Shown piece after piece: positions 22,740 to 34,082 of a stretch of 64,000 nt of DNA. The position numbers were made by a program, and so were the translations under genes. This stretch comes from Schoenoplectus triqueter (taxonomy: Eukaryota; Streptophyta; Magnoliopsida; Poales; Cyperaceae), in the NCBI GenBank assembly GCA_964058805.1, contig CAXKVV010000108.1, forward strand, positions 1-64,000, written 5' to 3'. The stretch's first letter is position 1; every line of letters starts with the position of its first letter. The notes below the pieces were generated by a model that worked only from the letters and a program-made list of their open reading frames with translations, searched no databases and was not told the DNA's origin.

Positions 22740-25126
22740 ATGCAAATGGAAGCAAGTTACTATTTAATCCTCATTTTGTTAGGAACTATAGTTACAGGAA
22801 ATGCTCAGCCCCTTGTTCCAGCCGTCATAACATTCGGCGACTCAACGGTCGACGTAGGAAACAACGACTATCTGCCGACCATTTTCAAGGCGGACTTCCC
22901 TCCTTATGGAAGGGACTTCAAAAACCACGCTGCGACTGGTCGGTTCTGCAACGGGAAACTAGCTACTGATATTACTGGTTGGTATAGCTGTATAATGGCA
23001 TAGTACAAATAATTTTTTAGCACTTCCTTTTTTCCGTTTTTATTTAGGAAATAAGTGGGCATCTTGTTTGTTTTAGTTACAAAAACAGTTAATCCTGCAT
23101 TGTTTGTGTTTTTTTTTTCTCAGCTGAAACCTTAGGGTTTACAACATATGCACCGGCCTACCTGAGCCCACAAGCATCAGGGAAGAACCTTCTTATCGGA
23201 GCCAATTTCGCGTCTGCTGCATCTGGTTATTATGATGAAACTGCTTATCTGTATGTAAGTACACGGATTCTCTTATTATTCCTTGTTTGTAAGCACATCT
23301 TATTATTCCTTGTTTGTAACTTGTAAGCACAGTTAGTTTTTTTTTATTGTAAAAACAGGTTGAAAATAAAATTACGAAATTGAACGGATAATTTATAAGT
23401 TCATAAATCTAAACCTGAAAATAATACAAACCGAAGTAGGTAACTGGTTTAACGCGTTACTTGTGCTTATATGCACTTGGGCCTGACAAAAATGTAAGAT
23501 GTACATATTGCAGGATCCATTGCAAAGGTAAAAGTGAAATAGAAAAAAAAAGAAATGGACCTGCGGATTGTGGTCCCTTGGCGACAAAAACTTTTTTGAT
23601 TTGTAATAGCGAAAGGGTTTTGAAAGTTTAGCTTACGGCTCATACAGTTTAATATGGTGGTGGTCTCGAAAAGCTGTACCTCTTAGTCAAGTACAAAATA
23701 GGGTTGACTAAATTCAGAATATTGTATTATGGCCGAAAAATCAAAAACCCAAAACGTCCCATTAATTACTACTCCATCAACTATGAAAATTCTAATAATT
23801 AATACAAAATTTGTATGTTCGGTACAGCATGCCATCCCACTGTCACAACAACTGGAGTACTATAAAGAGTACCAGTCAAAGTTGGCTCAGATCGTTGGTT
23901 CTTCAAAGGCGCACAGTATTATCACAGGAGCACTTTACATACTGAGCGCTGGCTCAAGTGACTTCGTGCAGAATTACTACATCAATCCCTACCTCAACAA
24001 GCTTCAGTCTCCTGATGACTTTTCTAACCTACTCATTGGCATCTTCAACAACTTCGTCAAGGTTCTTAACATATATGCATGTTAATATTACAAATTAAAT
24101 AGTACATTAATTGCTAGTATGGAATACAAAATATTGTCATTATTCAATGCATTAGCACCAGAGAGACAACTATCAAGCCCAAATGTTACTTCTCCTGTTA
24201 ATATTATTCAAAATGATAATTGCTCGACCTTGTATGTTTTCCTTAATATTATAGGACTTGTATGGATTGGGAGCTCGACGGATTGGGGTGACTTCACTTC
24301 CACCTTTTGGCTGTGTACCGGCAGCGATCACACTCTTTGGTCATGGAAGCAATGGGTGTGTCGCAAGACTCAATGAGGATGCGAAAAACTTCAACAAGAA
24401 GTTAAATAATGCTGTAAATTCCTTGTCAAAGCAACACTCGGATCTTAAGATAGCAGTTCTGGACATCTATCAGCCTCTATATGATCTTGTCATTGCTCCT
24501 GAGAAACAAGGTACTATATAATTTTTGTTGAAGATTGTTATAATCTGCTTTAAAGGAAAACATATAAGGTATATACTGACAAGGACAGGGGTTTCTATAT
24601 TGTAAAGTATATACTGACAAGGACAGGGGTTTCTATATTATTTTTGTCAAAAATTTAATAACAAATGCAAATAATTGAAAAAGTGTTATATGAAAGTGAT
24701 GAGAAACCAGAAAAAAAAACGAGACCTAAGGAAGCCAATATTTGAAAAAGGCCCTTCCAACTCTTAAGTTCCCATTTTAAACTCTTGTAAGGGATAAAGT
24801 TGCAGAATTGCGGATGGAAAAATATTGTCAATGGCTAGAAATAATAAATATATGACTAATTAGTAAATTCTTTTTATTATCAATTGAAACAATAAATTTA
24901 CTGATTGTGTGTCCTATGTCCTAAATTAGGATTCTTTGAAGCACGGAGAGGATGTTGTGGGACGGGCACTGTTGAAACGACATCATTGCTTTGCAATCCA
25001 AAATCAGTAGGAACCTGTGCAAATGCAACAGGCTATGTGTTTTGGGATAGTGTACACCCGTCCGAGTCGGCGAACCAGGTCCTAGCAGACTCGCTCATCA
25101 TAACTGGAATTAACCTTGTGACATAA
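22740..25126 (+). CDS. GDSL esterase/lipase 1 (SGNH hydrolase), five exons
   Basis: Secreted SGNH-family serine hydrolase acting on ester bonds of lipids or cell-wall components; the substrate is unknown. Exons are 22740-22977, 23124-23254, 23828-24061, 24255-24510 and 24930-25126, all with GT-AG introns and in frame, giving 351 residues, the usual family length. A hydrophobic signal peptide (YYLILILLGTIVTG) precedes FGDSTVDVGNN, with nucleophile Ser35. DSVHPS near the end gives the Asp326-His329 pair. The third conserved block reads AGSSDF, so the usual GxND asparagine is serine (167). The start could be 22740 or 22746, since both ATGs precede the signal peptide; an upstream in-frame ATG at 22671 would bury it. 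Intron 4 has a 33-bp sequence duplicated with a 38-bp period (24569-24601 and 24607-24639). A close paralogue is at 36943-40995. Confidence 0.93.
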
Positions 25127-25935
25127 AAGTATTCAAAGTTATAGGCAGTGTGCTGAAGCATTTGTAAGATTTGATCCTTTCTTGTTTATTTCATAGTGAT
25201 ATTTACTGTTTCTAGAAGCTTGTTCTTGTTTAGTGGAGAAATAATGTTGTAACTGTAATAAGGAAAGAAAAAAGAGAGAGAGAGGTAATAGGATATTGTT
25301 GAAATACTTGTTTAATATATGTGACGGGGTTTTGGTATCTTGAAATAGACTCTCTTATTATATGAGAAGAATTAGATTAAATAGATGAGACACAAATAAG
25401 ATATAATCAATTCCCTAAGGATAAATAAGAAAATAAAAAAAACGCAGGGTATATAAGAAATTAAGCAAATTGCAGGGCATAAAAAATTGTTAGTGCTTTA
25501 AAATGAATGATTAAAGCAAGAAAATTCAGTTGAAATTAGCAATAGCTAGAAGTTCTAACAGAAAATCGAGAAGCATGTTTCGTTTGAACAACACTGAGTT
25601 ATAATGATGGCAATTATTAGCAATTCATAATAAATTGGAAACATGTAGAATAAATATGTTGGACATGTATGATTACTTTTGCTATTTTACGGCAGTAAAC
25701 GAGGATTAGATCGATTAAAAACATAAAAAAACTCTAACGCGCTGTTGTTGAATTTTTATCCAAAAATTGTGTGCTTTCTCATTGGGTTTTTACGATATGC
25801 GATGTCGGAACTATAGATAACTACGTCAGAAAGATAGGGGATGACTCACTCAACTTGATATATCTCATGCATGTGATATACTGTTGCTAACAAACCAATC
25901 TATCCGATTTAGACACAATGGGTGTGTCTGGATCA
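25127..25935. other. 3' flank of GDSL gene 1
   Basis: Likely 3' UTR to about 25320, with a GA-rich tract near 25266, then AT-rich spacer. No further gene. Confidence 0.45.
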
Positions 25936-25939
25936 GGCC

Positions 25940-26335
25940 GGACGGAGGATTTTGGATGGAGTCAGTAATCGAATTCAATTCAACATCTTATCGGGTTCAA
26001 ATTTATTAACTAATCGGATATAAATTATTAAAATAATATCTTTTATATATTAAAAATAATAAAAAGTAAAAGTAAAAATAATAGATAATCATAGTGATGA
26101 AAAAAAGTTTCCTCTACGAGACTTTATATTTTAAAACTTTTACATAATTCCTTCATTATCTATGATATTAAATATTTTTCTCAATGAAAAATAATCAGAC
26201 AATTCAGAGGTGATCAGAAATTTGATCTAGAAGGGGGTCAGATTAACACAATTTTAACATAAAACACTATTTTTTAAAATTCAGGGGGTTAGTTGACCCG
26301 ATTGGGAACCTTTGCATCTGCCCCTGATCCGGATC
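25940..26335 (-). repeat. Dispersed repeat, copy 1 (partner at 58893-59290)
   Basis: Read on the minus strand this matches the plus strand of 58893-59290. Shared words in order include TTAATCTGACC, TCTGATTATTTTTCATTGAG, AAATATTTAATATCAT and AAGTCTCGTAGAG. Only non-coding sequence is present. It is probably part of a larger transposon whose family I cannot name. Confidence 0.7.
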
Positions 26336-26920
26336 TTGAAAGAATTAGTATAAGAATAATATTTTTTAAATTAGTAATTGAGTCTAATGTGAAGTTAATG
26401 ATATCTTAGAAAATATAAAAATAAAACTATTTTTTTACTGTTTAAATTAGTAAAATATTATTTGGATGCTAACATAAGAATAGCGAAGGGAAAAACAAAA
26501 ATATTTAATTATTTGTATTATTTTATTTAATATGAATACTTATTTGATATTATTTTATATTAATATTAATGAAATTATTTTCTTATTATTTTTACTATTC
26601 TTACATGTCACTAATGTGTTAAATCGATATTTTTATGATTTAACAGATTAGTATTATTTTGTTGTTATTCTCAATTTTAATTTTGTATGTGAATTGCATC
26701 TCATCTCGAAACAACATTACTATTTTCAGAATTGAACTATTCTAAACGATTCAAACACACTCTTATAATAATAAGTCGGAAAAAAGAAAAAAAGTTGTGA
26801 GGAGTGAGGTTGCTTCTTACCATTGTTTGATGGAAAGAAGACAGAAAGAAAATAAAAGCTCTTTTCTTTCTTCAAAGTTCAAATTCATTGCAAATTTGCA
26901 ATACAAAGAGGTGAAACATG
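26336..26920. other. Intergenic, no feature seen
   Basis: AT-rich DNA between the dispersed repeat and the hAT-like element. An open frame from 26797 has no recognisable motif. Confidence 0.4.
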
Positions 26921-27893
26921 GACCGGATCTAGGCCTGCTACTGGACGAGCTTTTGTCCAAACCCAGTTCGAGCTCATTAATAAGAATGAAAACCTAAACC
27001 CAGATCAATCCATACCAAAGTGGTAATTGACCGATTCATGCTCAGTCCAATTATGTCCATAAAAAGTCCAAAATTTGTCCAATGGGCTGATGATCGGGAC
27101 ATCCAAACTGGAGAAATTAAGTCTTATATATAACTCAGTACCAAAGTATCGTATATATTGTGTCGATTAAATTGAAGTTCCAAATTGTAGAAATTATAGT
27201 GAAATCCGTAGTGATGTGAAATTTACCCATATATATATATAGATATAGCATAGTCTTAAGTTTAGTAACCAATACATACAGGTGAATTTGTAAGAGTAAA
27301 TAAAATATGACCTGAAAAAATATAAAGAAAAATAATATATGGGAACCAAAAATTTAAATTTATCTGCTGTTCTCATTCACTGAAAGGATTCTATGCATTA
27401 AATTAATTAGAATGAACTAAACTAGAACGTTACTCAAATTCTTATAACTTGAAATTCACATGATCCAAGCACATGAGATGTTGAATATATTTATAAACAA
27501 ATTAATTTTTTTAATTATATTATAAAAGATTACCCAACTCAAAATCTATAATTTTTTTTGCATAAATTTTTAAAGAGACCTGGATACAAAATACAAATTG
27601 TACCCATGCCCAATGATAAAATCAATGACTTGAAGCCAAGTCAACCACTCAAAATTAAACTGTGACTGACATTGACTTGTGAATTATGTCATATAACAAA
27701 AAATTTACATAATGATTTGAAATCAATTGAAGTATCTCTCCCACATAATCAATTGATTCCTCTCCATTCTCTAATAGACTCCATAAAAGCTCTCAAAAAT
27801 TGAAACAAAGACACATCTAAAAGAACATTTAGAACTATTCAGATTTAGACAATTAGACTAGAGTCACTAGAAGAAGAAACTATGAAGACAATA

Positions 27894-28178
27894 TCATATA
27901 CATAGCTTTAAATTGTTCATAGTTTTAAGTTGTTCAAAAATGAAATCCACCGGTTGCTCGCTCCGTGGCTCGACATGCAATTCCTACAAAAAAAAACATA
28001 ATTCATAACTGAAGCCTTAAATTCCCATTCTTACATACTTCTATCAAAACTGAATGAAATTGGTATACAATATATTTGAATTTAAAGATAAGAAAATCTT
28101 CAAGCTTTAAAAAAATAGGTGTTACTAGACTCCATCACACGCTAAGATAAGAAATTCATCTTCTTCAGTAATGTCAAT
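27894..28178 (-). pseudogene. Captured protein phosphatase 2C fragment (two exons)
   Basis: PP2C enzymes are metal-dependent Ser/Thr phosphatases. The exon at 28178-28136 reads IDITEEDEFLILACDGV, which contains the conserved metal-binding aspartate of the ACDG motif. The next codon, normally Trp (TGG), is TAG. After an intron-like gap, the exon from 27983 reads RSEQPVDFIFEQLKTMNNLK, matching the family segment SSQQLVDFIHEQL, and then runs to a stop at 27894. The upstream four fifths of the protein and the C-terminal GCDNMT motif are absent, so it is a non-functional piece carried inside the hAT-like element. Confidence 0.75.
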
Positions 28179-28226
28179 CTAGCAAAATAGATATAATTCC
28201 AAAAAAAAAACAGAAAAAGATGTTAC

Positions 28227-28300
28227 CAGACTCTATCACACGCCAAGGACATCACCATGGGAACCTGATTGTGTCACTGATTGTGACATTACCTATAAGA
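28227..28300 (-). pseudogene. Second PP2C-like exon end
   Basis: Reads VMSLACDRVW directly before a GTAAC donor-like sequence. It aligns with the end of the PP2C exon at 28136-28178 (LACDGV), sharing the run GACTC-ATCACACGC on the plus strand. Here the Trp codon is intact, but Gly of ACDG is Arg. It looks like a partial duplication of the captured exon; the upstream part does not align. Confidence 0.45.
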
Positions 28301-28506
28301 TACAAGAATTAAAATAAATTAGTTACTATTTAGCACTTAATTGTGTTCATTAAAATAAAGCATAAAGTAATTCTAACACTCTTTCAGTAATTGCAGATAG
28401 ACCAACCAAACCTACATATATTGATTGCTATGCTAAAATATACACCATAATAAACAAATAAGTAAATACTAAAATTTAACAAATTGATGTAGATACCGAA
28501 TTTTGC

Positions 28507-28650
28507 CTGCACCGGCAATTACAACTTCCGGTGGTTTACTTGGCTGCGGTGAGCTACGAAAAAAAAGGAAGAAAATTGAGCTGCTTCTAGAAAGTTCACA
28601 GTGTTTTCAAGTTCAGGACTAGGAAAATCTCTGCACACAATGACACAACC
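28507..28650 (-). pseudogene. PDS: Captured phytoene desaturase exon fragment
   Basis: Phytoene desaturase is the plastid carotenoid-pathway enzyme. On the minus strand, DFPSPELENTVNFLEAAQFS matches the segment just before the FAD-binding motif. After a frameshift in a T run near 28570, SSPQPSKPPEVVIAGAG follows, the start of the dinucleotide-binding fold. The exon ends exactly at the expected GAG junction, but the donor is GC instead of GT. No other PDS exon is found nearby. It is a decayed fragment, consistent with capture by the surrounding element. Confidence 0.8.
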
Positions 28651-29725
28651 TACAAAAGAAACACTATATTTTTATTTTATAAATGCTTAGGAATATCTTT
28701 GCAGTACTAGTTCAGAAGGTTATAAGCATAAATTTTTTTTTCAGTGCTTCCTATTATATGATTCCAAAAAAATGATTTTTATGTAGTGAAGTATATGATT
28801 TTTACTGACATCTTCAAGTTCTTTTGAGCGGATGTCCATGAGGAGAATGTCATAATTAACTGACTGATGAATAAAATTTCAAGTCCTCTTAAGTTTTGTT
28901 CTACTCTTAGTACCTCAATAGAAATATAAAATAGTTTCAAAATATGATTTTTAGTCCTTATTATATTGCATGCGCGCAAACAAAAGATGTTAATTAGTGG
29001 TTGTTTCGAAGAAAAAAAAGTAAAGTTGTCTTCTATTTCTTCTGATTCACATTACTGGCAAATTATTATTATTATCTTTTGCCAGTGAGATTGGTTTTGT
29101 TATATACATTAATAAACTGATATTACAAGCTAGCATAAAATACGTAGCAGTCTTTAATTTAGTCTCAAGTGAACCTGACAAAAATAATTTATTTTAGATC
29201 AAAACAATTCAAAATTCTTAAAACCCATCATTTATTTTAGATCAAACTCGATAAATCAAAGAATGTAGAACAAACATTAAAAAAATAGAAGAAAATGAGT
29301 AGACTTAACAGGACAGGGAGATGTCGGGATCTTCTATATCGGAGAGAGAGGAAGAGTTGAGTTGGGAGTTATTTGTTTGAACGAGAAAGAGTAGTCGAGT
29401 AGGGTTGTTCAAACGAGAAATGTCAGAAAAAGCGGTCGATCGCCACTTTGCCAGTCGACGAGAGTGCGTTGTTTGAATGAGAAAGAACAAGTAGGGTTTT
29501 TCGAATGAGTAGGATTGTCGAACCAACATCAGTCCAACATCAATCCACTGTGTAGTCCATTTTTAGCCCACGCTTTTCCATATTTCGTCCATTTAATATT
29601 TATATTTGAGTATAAATTGGACTTTATGTCCATATTCAAATGAGGTCCAATCCAATAAAATCCACTATTGTCCAGTCCATTTTGTCCATGAACTCATATG
29701 TCCATTAGCAGCCCTGGTCCGGATC

Positions 29726-30270
29726 CAACCAACTCAGGCCGGACCTCGCAGGTTGGGCATTAGACAAGCACCATTGACAATTCCCCTGTATTTGAAAAAG
29801 CTATAAGCAGTGGCCCAGTAGGTGACCTCATCAGGCCCCCTAAAAATTTACAATTTAACAACCTTAAGGGCTCGAGCCTCGAGGCTCAGTCCATTTGGTC
29901 AATAGTACTACGCCTCAAGTGGATATGCTTGCTGGATGCTATTTATAATTACAGAGTCACTTTAACAGAGCTAACACCACCAAAATTCATGCTGACAGTC
30001 CAGATTTCATTCACTGCGGGTTCGCATTTATTACTACTTCAATGCAGGATAACTACCGAACGGCATTATTTGCTTGTTCTTGATTCTTTAAGCAAATACC
30101 AAACAGTTCTGGCATATTAATTGGCTACACTTACTATTGACTTCATCAGAAAAGATATGGCATAAAGGAAGAAAAAGTAAAGAAAAGGGGAAAAAAAACT
30201 GTCCTTACCAGTGACGAATCCAGCTAGTTACTTAAGCTGAGCACAATTTAGTACTAGCAAAAGCAGCAGC
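29726..30270. other. Intergenic, moderate complexity
   Basis: Less AT-rich than its surroundings but without a recognisable protein. An open frame at 29929-30120 shows no family motif. Possibly old transposon sequence. Confidence 0.35.
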
Positions 30271-30273
30271 AGT

Positions 30274-30275
30274 AT

Positions 30276-30357
<82 letters not shown>
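30274..30357. repeat. (AAT)n followed by (ATT)n microsatellite
   Basis: About 50 bases of AAT repeats followed directly by about 32 bases of ATT repeats. The two halves are complementary and could fold into a hairpin. Confidence 0.95.
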
Positions 30358-30444
30358 TTTCAAAATTCTGAAAATCACTTCACCCTAACTGTTAGGTCCA
30401 CCCCTACTTCAAATCAGATTGAACCGAATTGTGACCATGAATTT

Positions 30445-30960
30445 GATTAGAGCTGTAAACGAGCTGAGTTCGAGCGAGCGGGTTTAGTTTAAGCTCAGTT
30501 CATGAAAATTCGAGTCGAGTTTAGTTGAGCTTGTGAAACGCTTCAACCTGAAAAGTCTAGTTCAAACTCGGCTCGTTACTATTCAAGCTAGCTTACGAGC
30601 CAATACATATACATTAACTCGGTTTGACATTTACATTTAGTATATCTATAAACTTAAATTCGATATATCTATAAAAATAATACATAAGTTAGTACAAAAT
30701 TGTTATATATCAACAATCTATATTTTCAATAAAATTTTTGTTGTACTAATTTCAATAGATGGACCAGCAAAAAAATTATTAAGTCAGATATATGAGTCGA
30801 GTTATGAGTGAGTACGAGAAGTCATTAAACCGCTGAAATTGTGAGATTATGAGAGATGAATTATCGAATTAGAATTTAATAAAAAAATATAAACTATTAT
30901 TATTTAAACTGAATCGAACTATGAACTTAATCAATCATAACTCAAACTCAGTTAATTTAA
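30445..30960 (+). repeat. Dispersed repeat, copy 1 (inverted partner at 35705-36170)
   Basis: Begins with GAGCTGAGTTCGAGCGAGC and contains CATTAACTCGGTTTGA and a stretch whose complement (CTCACCATTTCGGCGATTTA-like) appears at about 35860. Sequence of this GAGCTCGAGC type is common in subterminal regions of plant DNA transposons. No coding capacity; class not certain. Confidence 0.5.
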
Positions 30961-30999
30961 AAATTATCCGAACGTTTTTTTCAAAATTAGAGCGGCCGT

Positions 31000-32350
31000 C
31001 TAAAAATTATCCGAAATTTTTGGATGGTCAAATTTAAACCGCAGCCAGACGATATTTACTCCATGTACGGCCGGACAGTGTAGTAGGTACGACCCATGTT
31101 ACGTTTTTTTTTTTCAAGAGAACTCACTTGGCCACGTTACATCTCAAGACCTTTCTAGGCACTGTATCACATGTCAGAAGAAAATTAATCTTATCCAGCT
31201 GGTTTGCATTTTTTTCTTAGGATGATGGTTGATAAATGTGCGTATTGCGTAACGGTTTGAGTCGCGGAGCGAATAACTTCTTCCTAATTTATTAATGGTC
31301 AAGTGAACACGTCTTGACGTCATATTCAACATGAAATATATTATAATAATATATATTTATATATTTATATATTTAGATATATATATATTTTAACGTGTTA
31401 AAAATTTAAAAATTCAAATACACATCTAAAACATGTGATATGTCTAACACATTATGTTAAATACATTTATATTTATATGTGATTAACAAGTGTCAACACT
31501 TTATAGCATATACAAGTTCAGCAAATTTCAAATAAAATTAAAAAAAATATATAAAAAAAATTAGAATAGTCCCAATCATAAAAAATAAAATTGACATGCT
31601 ATATTTAAAAATATCATATATGTTAGAATTATCCTGATCATTAATTTCAATACTAAACCAATTTTTTAAGCATACAAAAATTTTAAAAGTCTCATATGCT
31701 GAAATATTTTATATGTGCTATACGTGTGTGTATACATATTAGACGTATATATATATATTTGTGTTCAACATGTTAGACAACACGACACGTGTAATATTTA
31801 AATACATCATGTGCAGACACGTTCATACATAAAGACGTACTTGTATTTATACGTGCATGTACACGTATCAAACACGTTTATCACTACTCTATTCATAATA
31901 AATTATTTTAAAGTCGTAAAAATATATAATTTATAATTTTTAAATATCAATAGGTAATGCATAGTATTATTTTATACATGACAAATGCTAGAAAATTTAG
32001 ATTTTCTATAAAAGAGACATATACTAGTAAATCTAAATATTAAATTAGTTAATTGGAGAAATCAAGATCGCGCAAATACCAGTTTTCTAGGAACAAAATT
32101 GACTCCTTTTGTGCACGTATTTCTCGGTACAACCCGCTTTCAAGAATCCGGTGAGACTCATTTCTCAATTTTCTAGTAACACAATCGTAGGAGATATATC
32201 AATTCAGATTCTTGCTGTAATGTAAATTATTATTTTGTTTAACTTTTCTTGCTGTAATGTAACACAATCTGCTGTAATGTAAATTATTATTTTGTTTAAC
32301 TTTTCTTGCTGTGCTATGTTTCTCTCTCAATTGTATGATATCTAATTTGG
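31000..32350. other. AT-rich intergenic DNA with a short tandem duplication
   Basis: No gene. A segment with GCTGTAATGTAAATTATTAT is duplicated with a period of about 58 bp at roughly 32211-32311. Around 31780-31880 several ACACGT/ACGTGT words cluster without a clear element boundary. Confidence 0.45.
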
Positions 32351-32376
32351 GGTGTATATATATATAGAGAGAGAGG

Positions 32377-32763
32377 GGCTAGGGTGCTTTATGGAGCACT
32401 AAATCTCTTGTACTTCAGGTCCGTAACTCGAATTTAAAAGTTTAAATGACTGATCTAAACGTTGAACATGACTTTCATATTGAAATATCTTCGAGATCAA
32501 ATTTTATATTTTTTTGAATTTGTTTGCTATTTTTAGATGGGTACAAAGTTTATTGATCTAACGATTTCTGCACTATCCAAAACTAGTGGTTTTGTACCCA
32601 TCTAAAAAATAGCAAAAAAAATAAAAATTATAAAATTTAATCTCAAAAGATATTTCCATATGAATATCATGTTCAACAGTTTGAATCAGCCATTTGAACT
32701 TTTAAATACAAGATACGGACATGAAGCACAAGAGATTTTGTGCTCCATGAATCACCCTAGCCT
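32377..32763. mobile_element. (TA)n-bounded foldback element, family A, copy 2
   Basis: Same hairpin as 20930-21300: GGGTGCTTTATGGAGCACTA at the left and CTCCATGAATCACCC at the right, with inner arms TTTTAGATGGGTACAAAG and TTTGTACCCATCTAAAA. TA runs flank it at about 32354-32365 and 32763-32781. Confidence 0.85.
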
Positions 32764-32780
32764 ATATATATATATATATA

Positions 32781-33190
32781 GTTTGTCTATTGTACTTCTA
32801 ATAGCGCTTCGGCCAAAACGCTACAAGTCCAAATTTTTATTTTTTATTCTCAAAATTTCAATTTAAGTAGCTCAATAAAATCTTTATATCATAATCTTAT
32901 AGAATACTAATTTTTATCGTATTTGAAGTTAGTTTACTATACTTAATAATTTTTAGAAAGTAAGAACTTTTGACATACAAATTTTATTATTTTTTATTAT
33001 ATTAGAGCTATTTTTTAAAAATAATTAAATATAGTAAATTAATTTTAAACATGATAAAAATTAGTATTCTATAAGATTATGATATAAAGATTTTATTGAG
33101 CTATTTAAATTAAAATTTTGAGCATAAAAATAAAATTTAGACCGGTAACGTTTCGGCTGAAATGCTACTGAAAGCACAATAGACAAACTC
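32781..33190. mobile_element. (TA)n-bounded foldback element, family C, copy 1
   Basis: Starts GTTTGTCTATTGTACTTCTA immediately after the TA run that ends the previous element, and closes with AAAGCACAATAGACAAAC. Long arms include ATCATAATCTTATAGAATAC and its complement. A second copy is at 39916-40286. Confidence 0.85.
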
Positions 33191-33193
33191 TAT

Positions 33194-33271
33194 ATTTCGA
33201 GCTTTCGGTATATGAGATTTGAAACTAAAGCAAAACACATTTTTATTTCATGAAGCACCATAAGATTTTCC
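33194..33271. mobile_element. Truncated family A foldback remnant
   Basis: Only about the last 80 bases of family A are left (TATGAGATTTGAAACTAAAG, then CATGAAGCACCATAAG), again ending in a TA run at 33272-33284. Confidence 0.6.
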
Positions 33272-33284
33272 TATATATATATAG

Positions 33285-33660
33285 TAAAGATACTGTGAGC
33301 TTAAGCTCACGAAGGCCTTCCGTGAGTTTAACTCAAAAAGTATATCAAATCATCCCCAAATTTTAATTTATCATTCTCATTAAATTATTTATATGAAAAT
33401 CTTGTGGGATGCAAAAATTTGGGGTGTTTTGAGTTTTTTAAGTCACTTATTTTAATTTTTAAAAATGAGCTCTAAAAATAATATTTATATATTTAAATTT
33501 TCAACATCATTTTTGAAAATTAAAAATAGTAACTTAGAAAACTCAAAACAATCCAAATTTTTACATCCAATAAGATTTTTATATAAATAATTTAATAAGC
33601 ATGATAAATTAAATTTTAGAGATGATTTGATATACTTTTTGAGTTAACCTCACGGAAGGC
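33285..33660. mobile_element. Foldback element, family B, copy 2
   Basis: Hairpin starting at the TA run with AGATACTGTGAGCTTAAGCT and ending CCTCACGGAAGGCCTCCGTG, with arms matching 21319-21678. Its right end overlaps or abuts copy 3 at the shared GGCCTCCGTGAGCTTAACTC sequence. Confidence 0.8.
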
Positions 33661-34066
33661 CTCCGTGAGCTTAACTCAAAAAATATATCAAATGATCTTA
33701 AAAAAAAAGCATCTCGCCAACCAGATGTCCAATCCTGATTTTTCAATCTCATTAAATTCTTCATATTGAAATCTTATGGGGTACAAAATTTTGGAATGTT
33801 TCGAGTTTTCTAAGTCGCTCTTTTTAATTTTTGAAAATCAGCTCCAAAAATAATAATAAAATATTCAATATTTGTAAATTATTTTAAAAAATTAAAAATA
33901 GCGACTTAGAAAACTCGAAACATCACAAATTTTTGTACCCCATAAGATTTCAATATGAAGAATTTAATGAGATTGAAAAATCAAAATTTGAAGATCATTT
34001 AATATATTTTTTTGTGTTTAATTTACGAAGGTCTTCCGTGAGCTTAAGCTCACCGTAGATTTACTC
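33655..34066. mobile_element. Foldback element, family B, copy 3
   Basis: A second family B hairpin in direct contact with copy 2. Arms contain CAATCTCATTAAATTCTTCA and its complement. A short non-matching segment (about 33703-33735) is inserted in the left arm. It ends TCACCGTAGATTTACTCTC before a TA run at 34071-34082. Confidence 0.8.
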
Positions 34067-34082
34067 TCTCTATATATATATA

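Larger units (their letters stand above)
26930..29716. mobile_element. hAT-like element carrying host-gene fragments (Pack-type)
   Basis: The left terminus TAGGCCTGCTACTGGAC and the complement of the right terminus, CAGGGCTGCTAATGGAC, form terminal inverted repeats of hAT type. Flanks ACCGGATC and TCCGGATC agree at 7 of 8 positions, fitting a hAT 8-bp target duplication. Subterminal GTCC/GGAC words cluster at both ends (29540-29700 and 27000-27090). I see no transposase. On the minus strand the interior carries exon fragments of phytoene desaturase (28507-28650) and of protein phosphatase 2C (27894-28300). Boundaries are inferred by eye, and the near-palindromic flank GGATCC weakens the target-duplication evidence. 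Confidence 0.6.
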
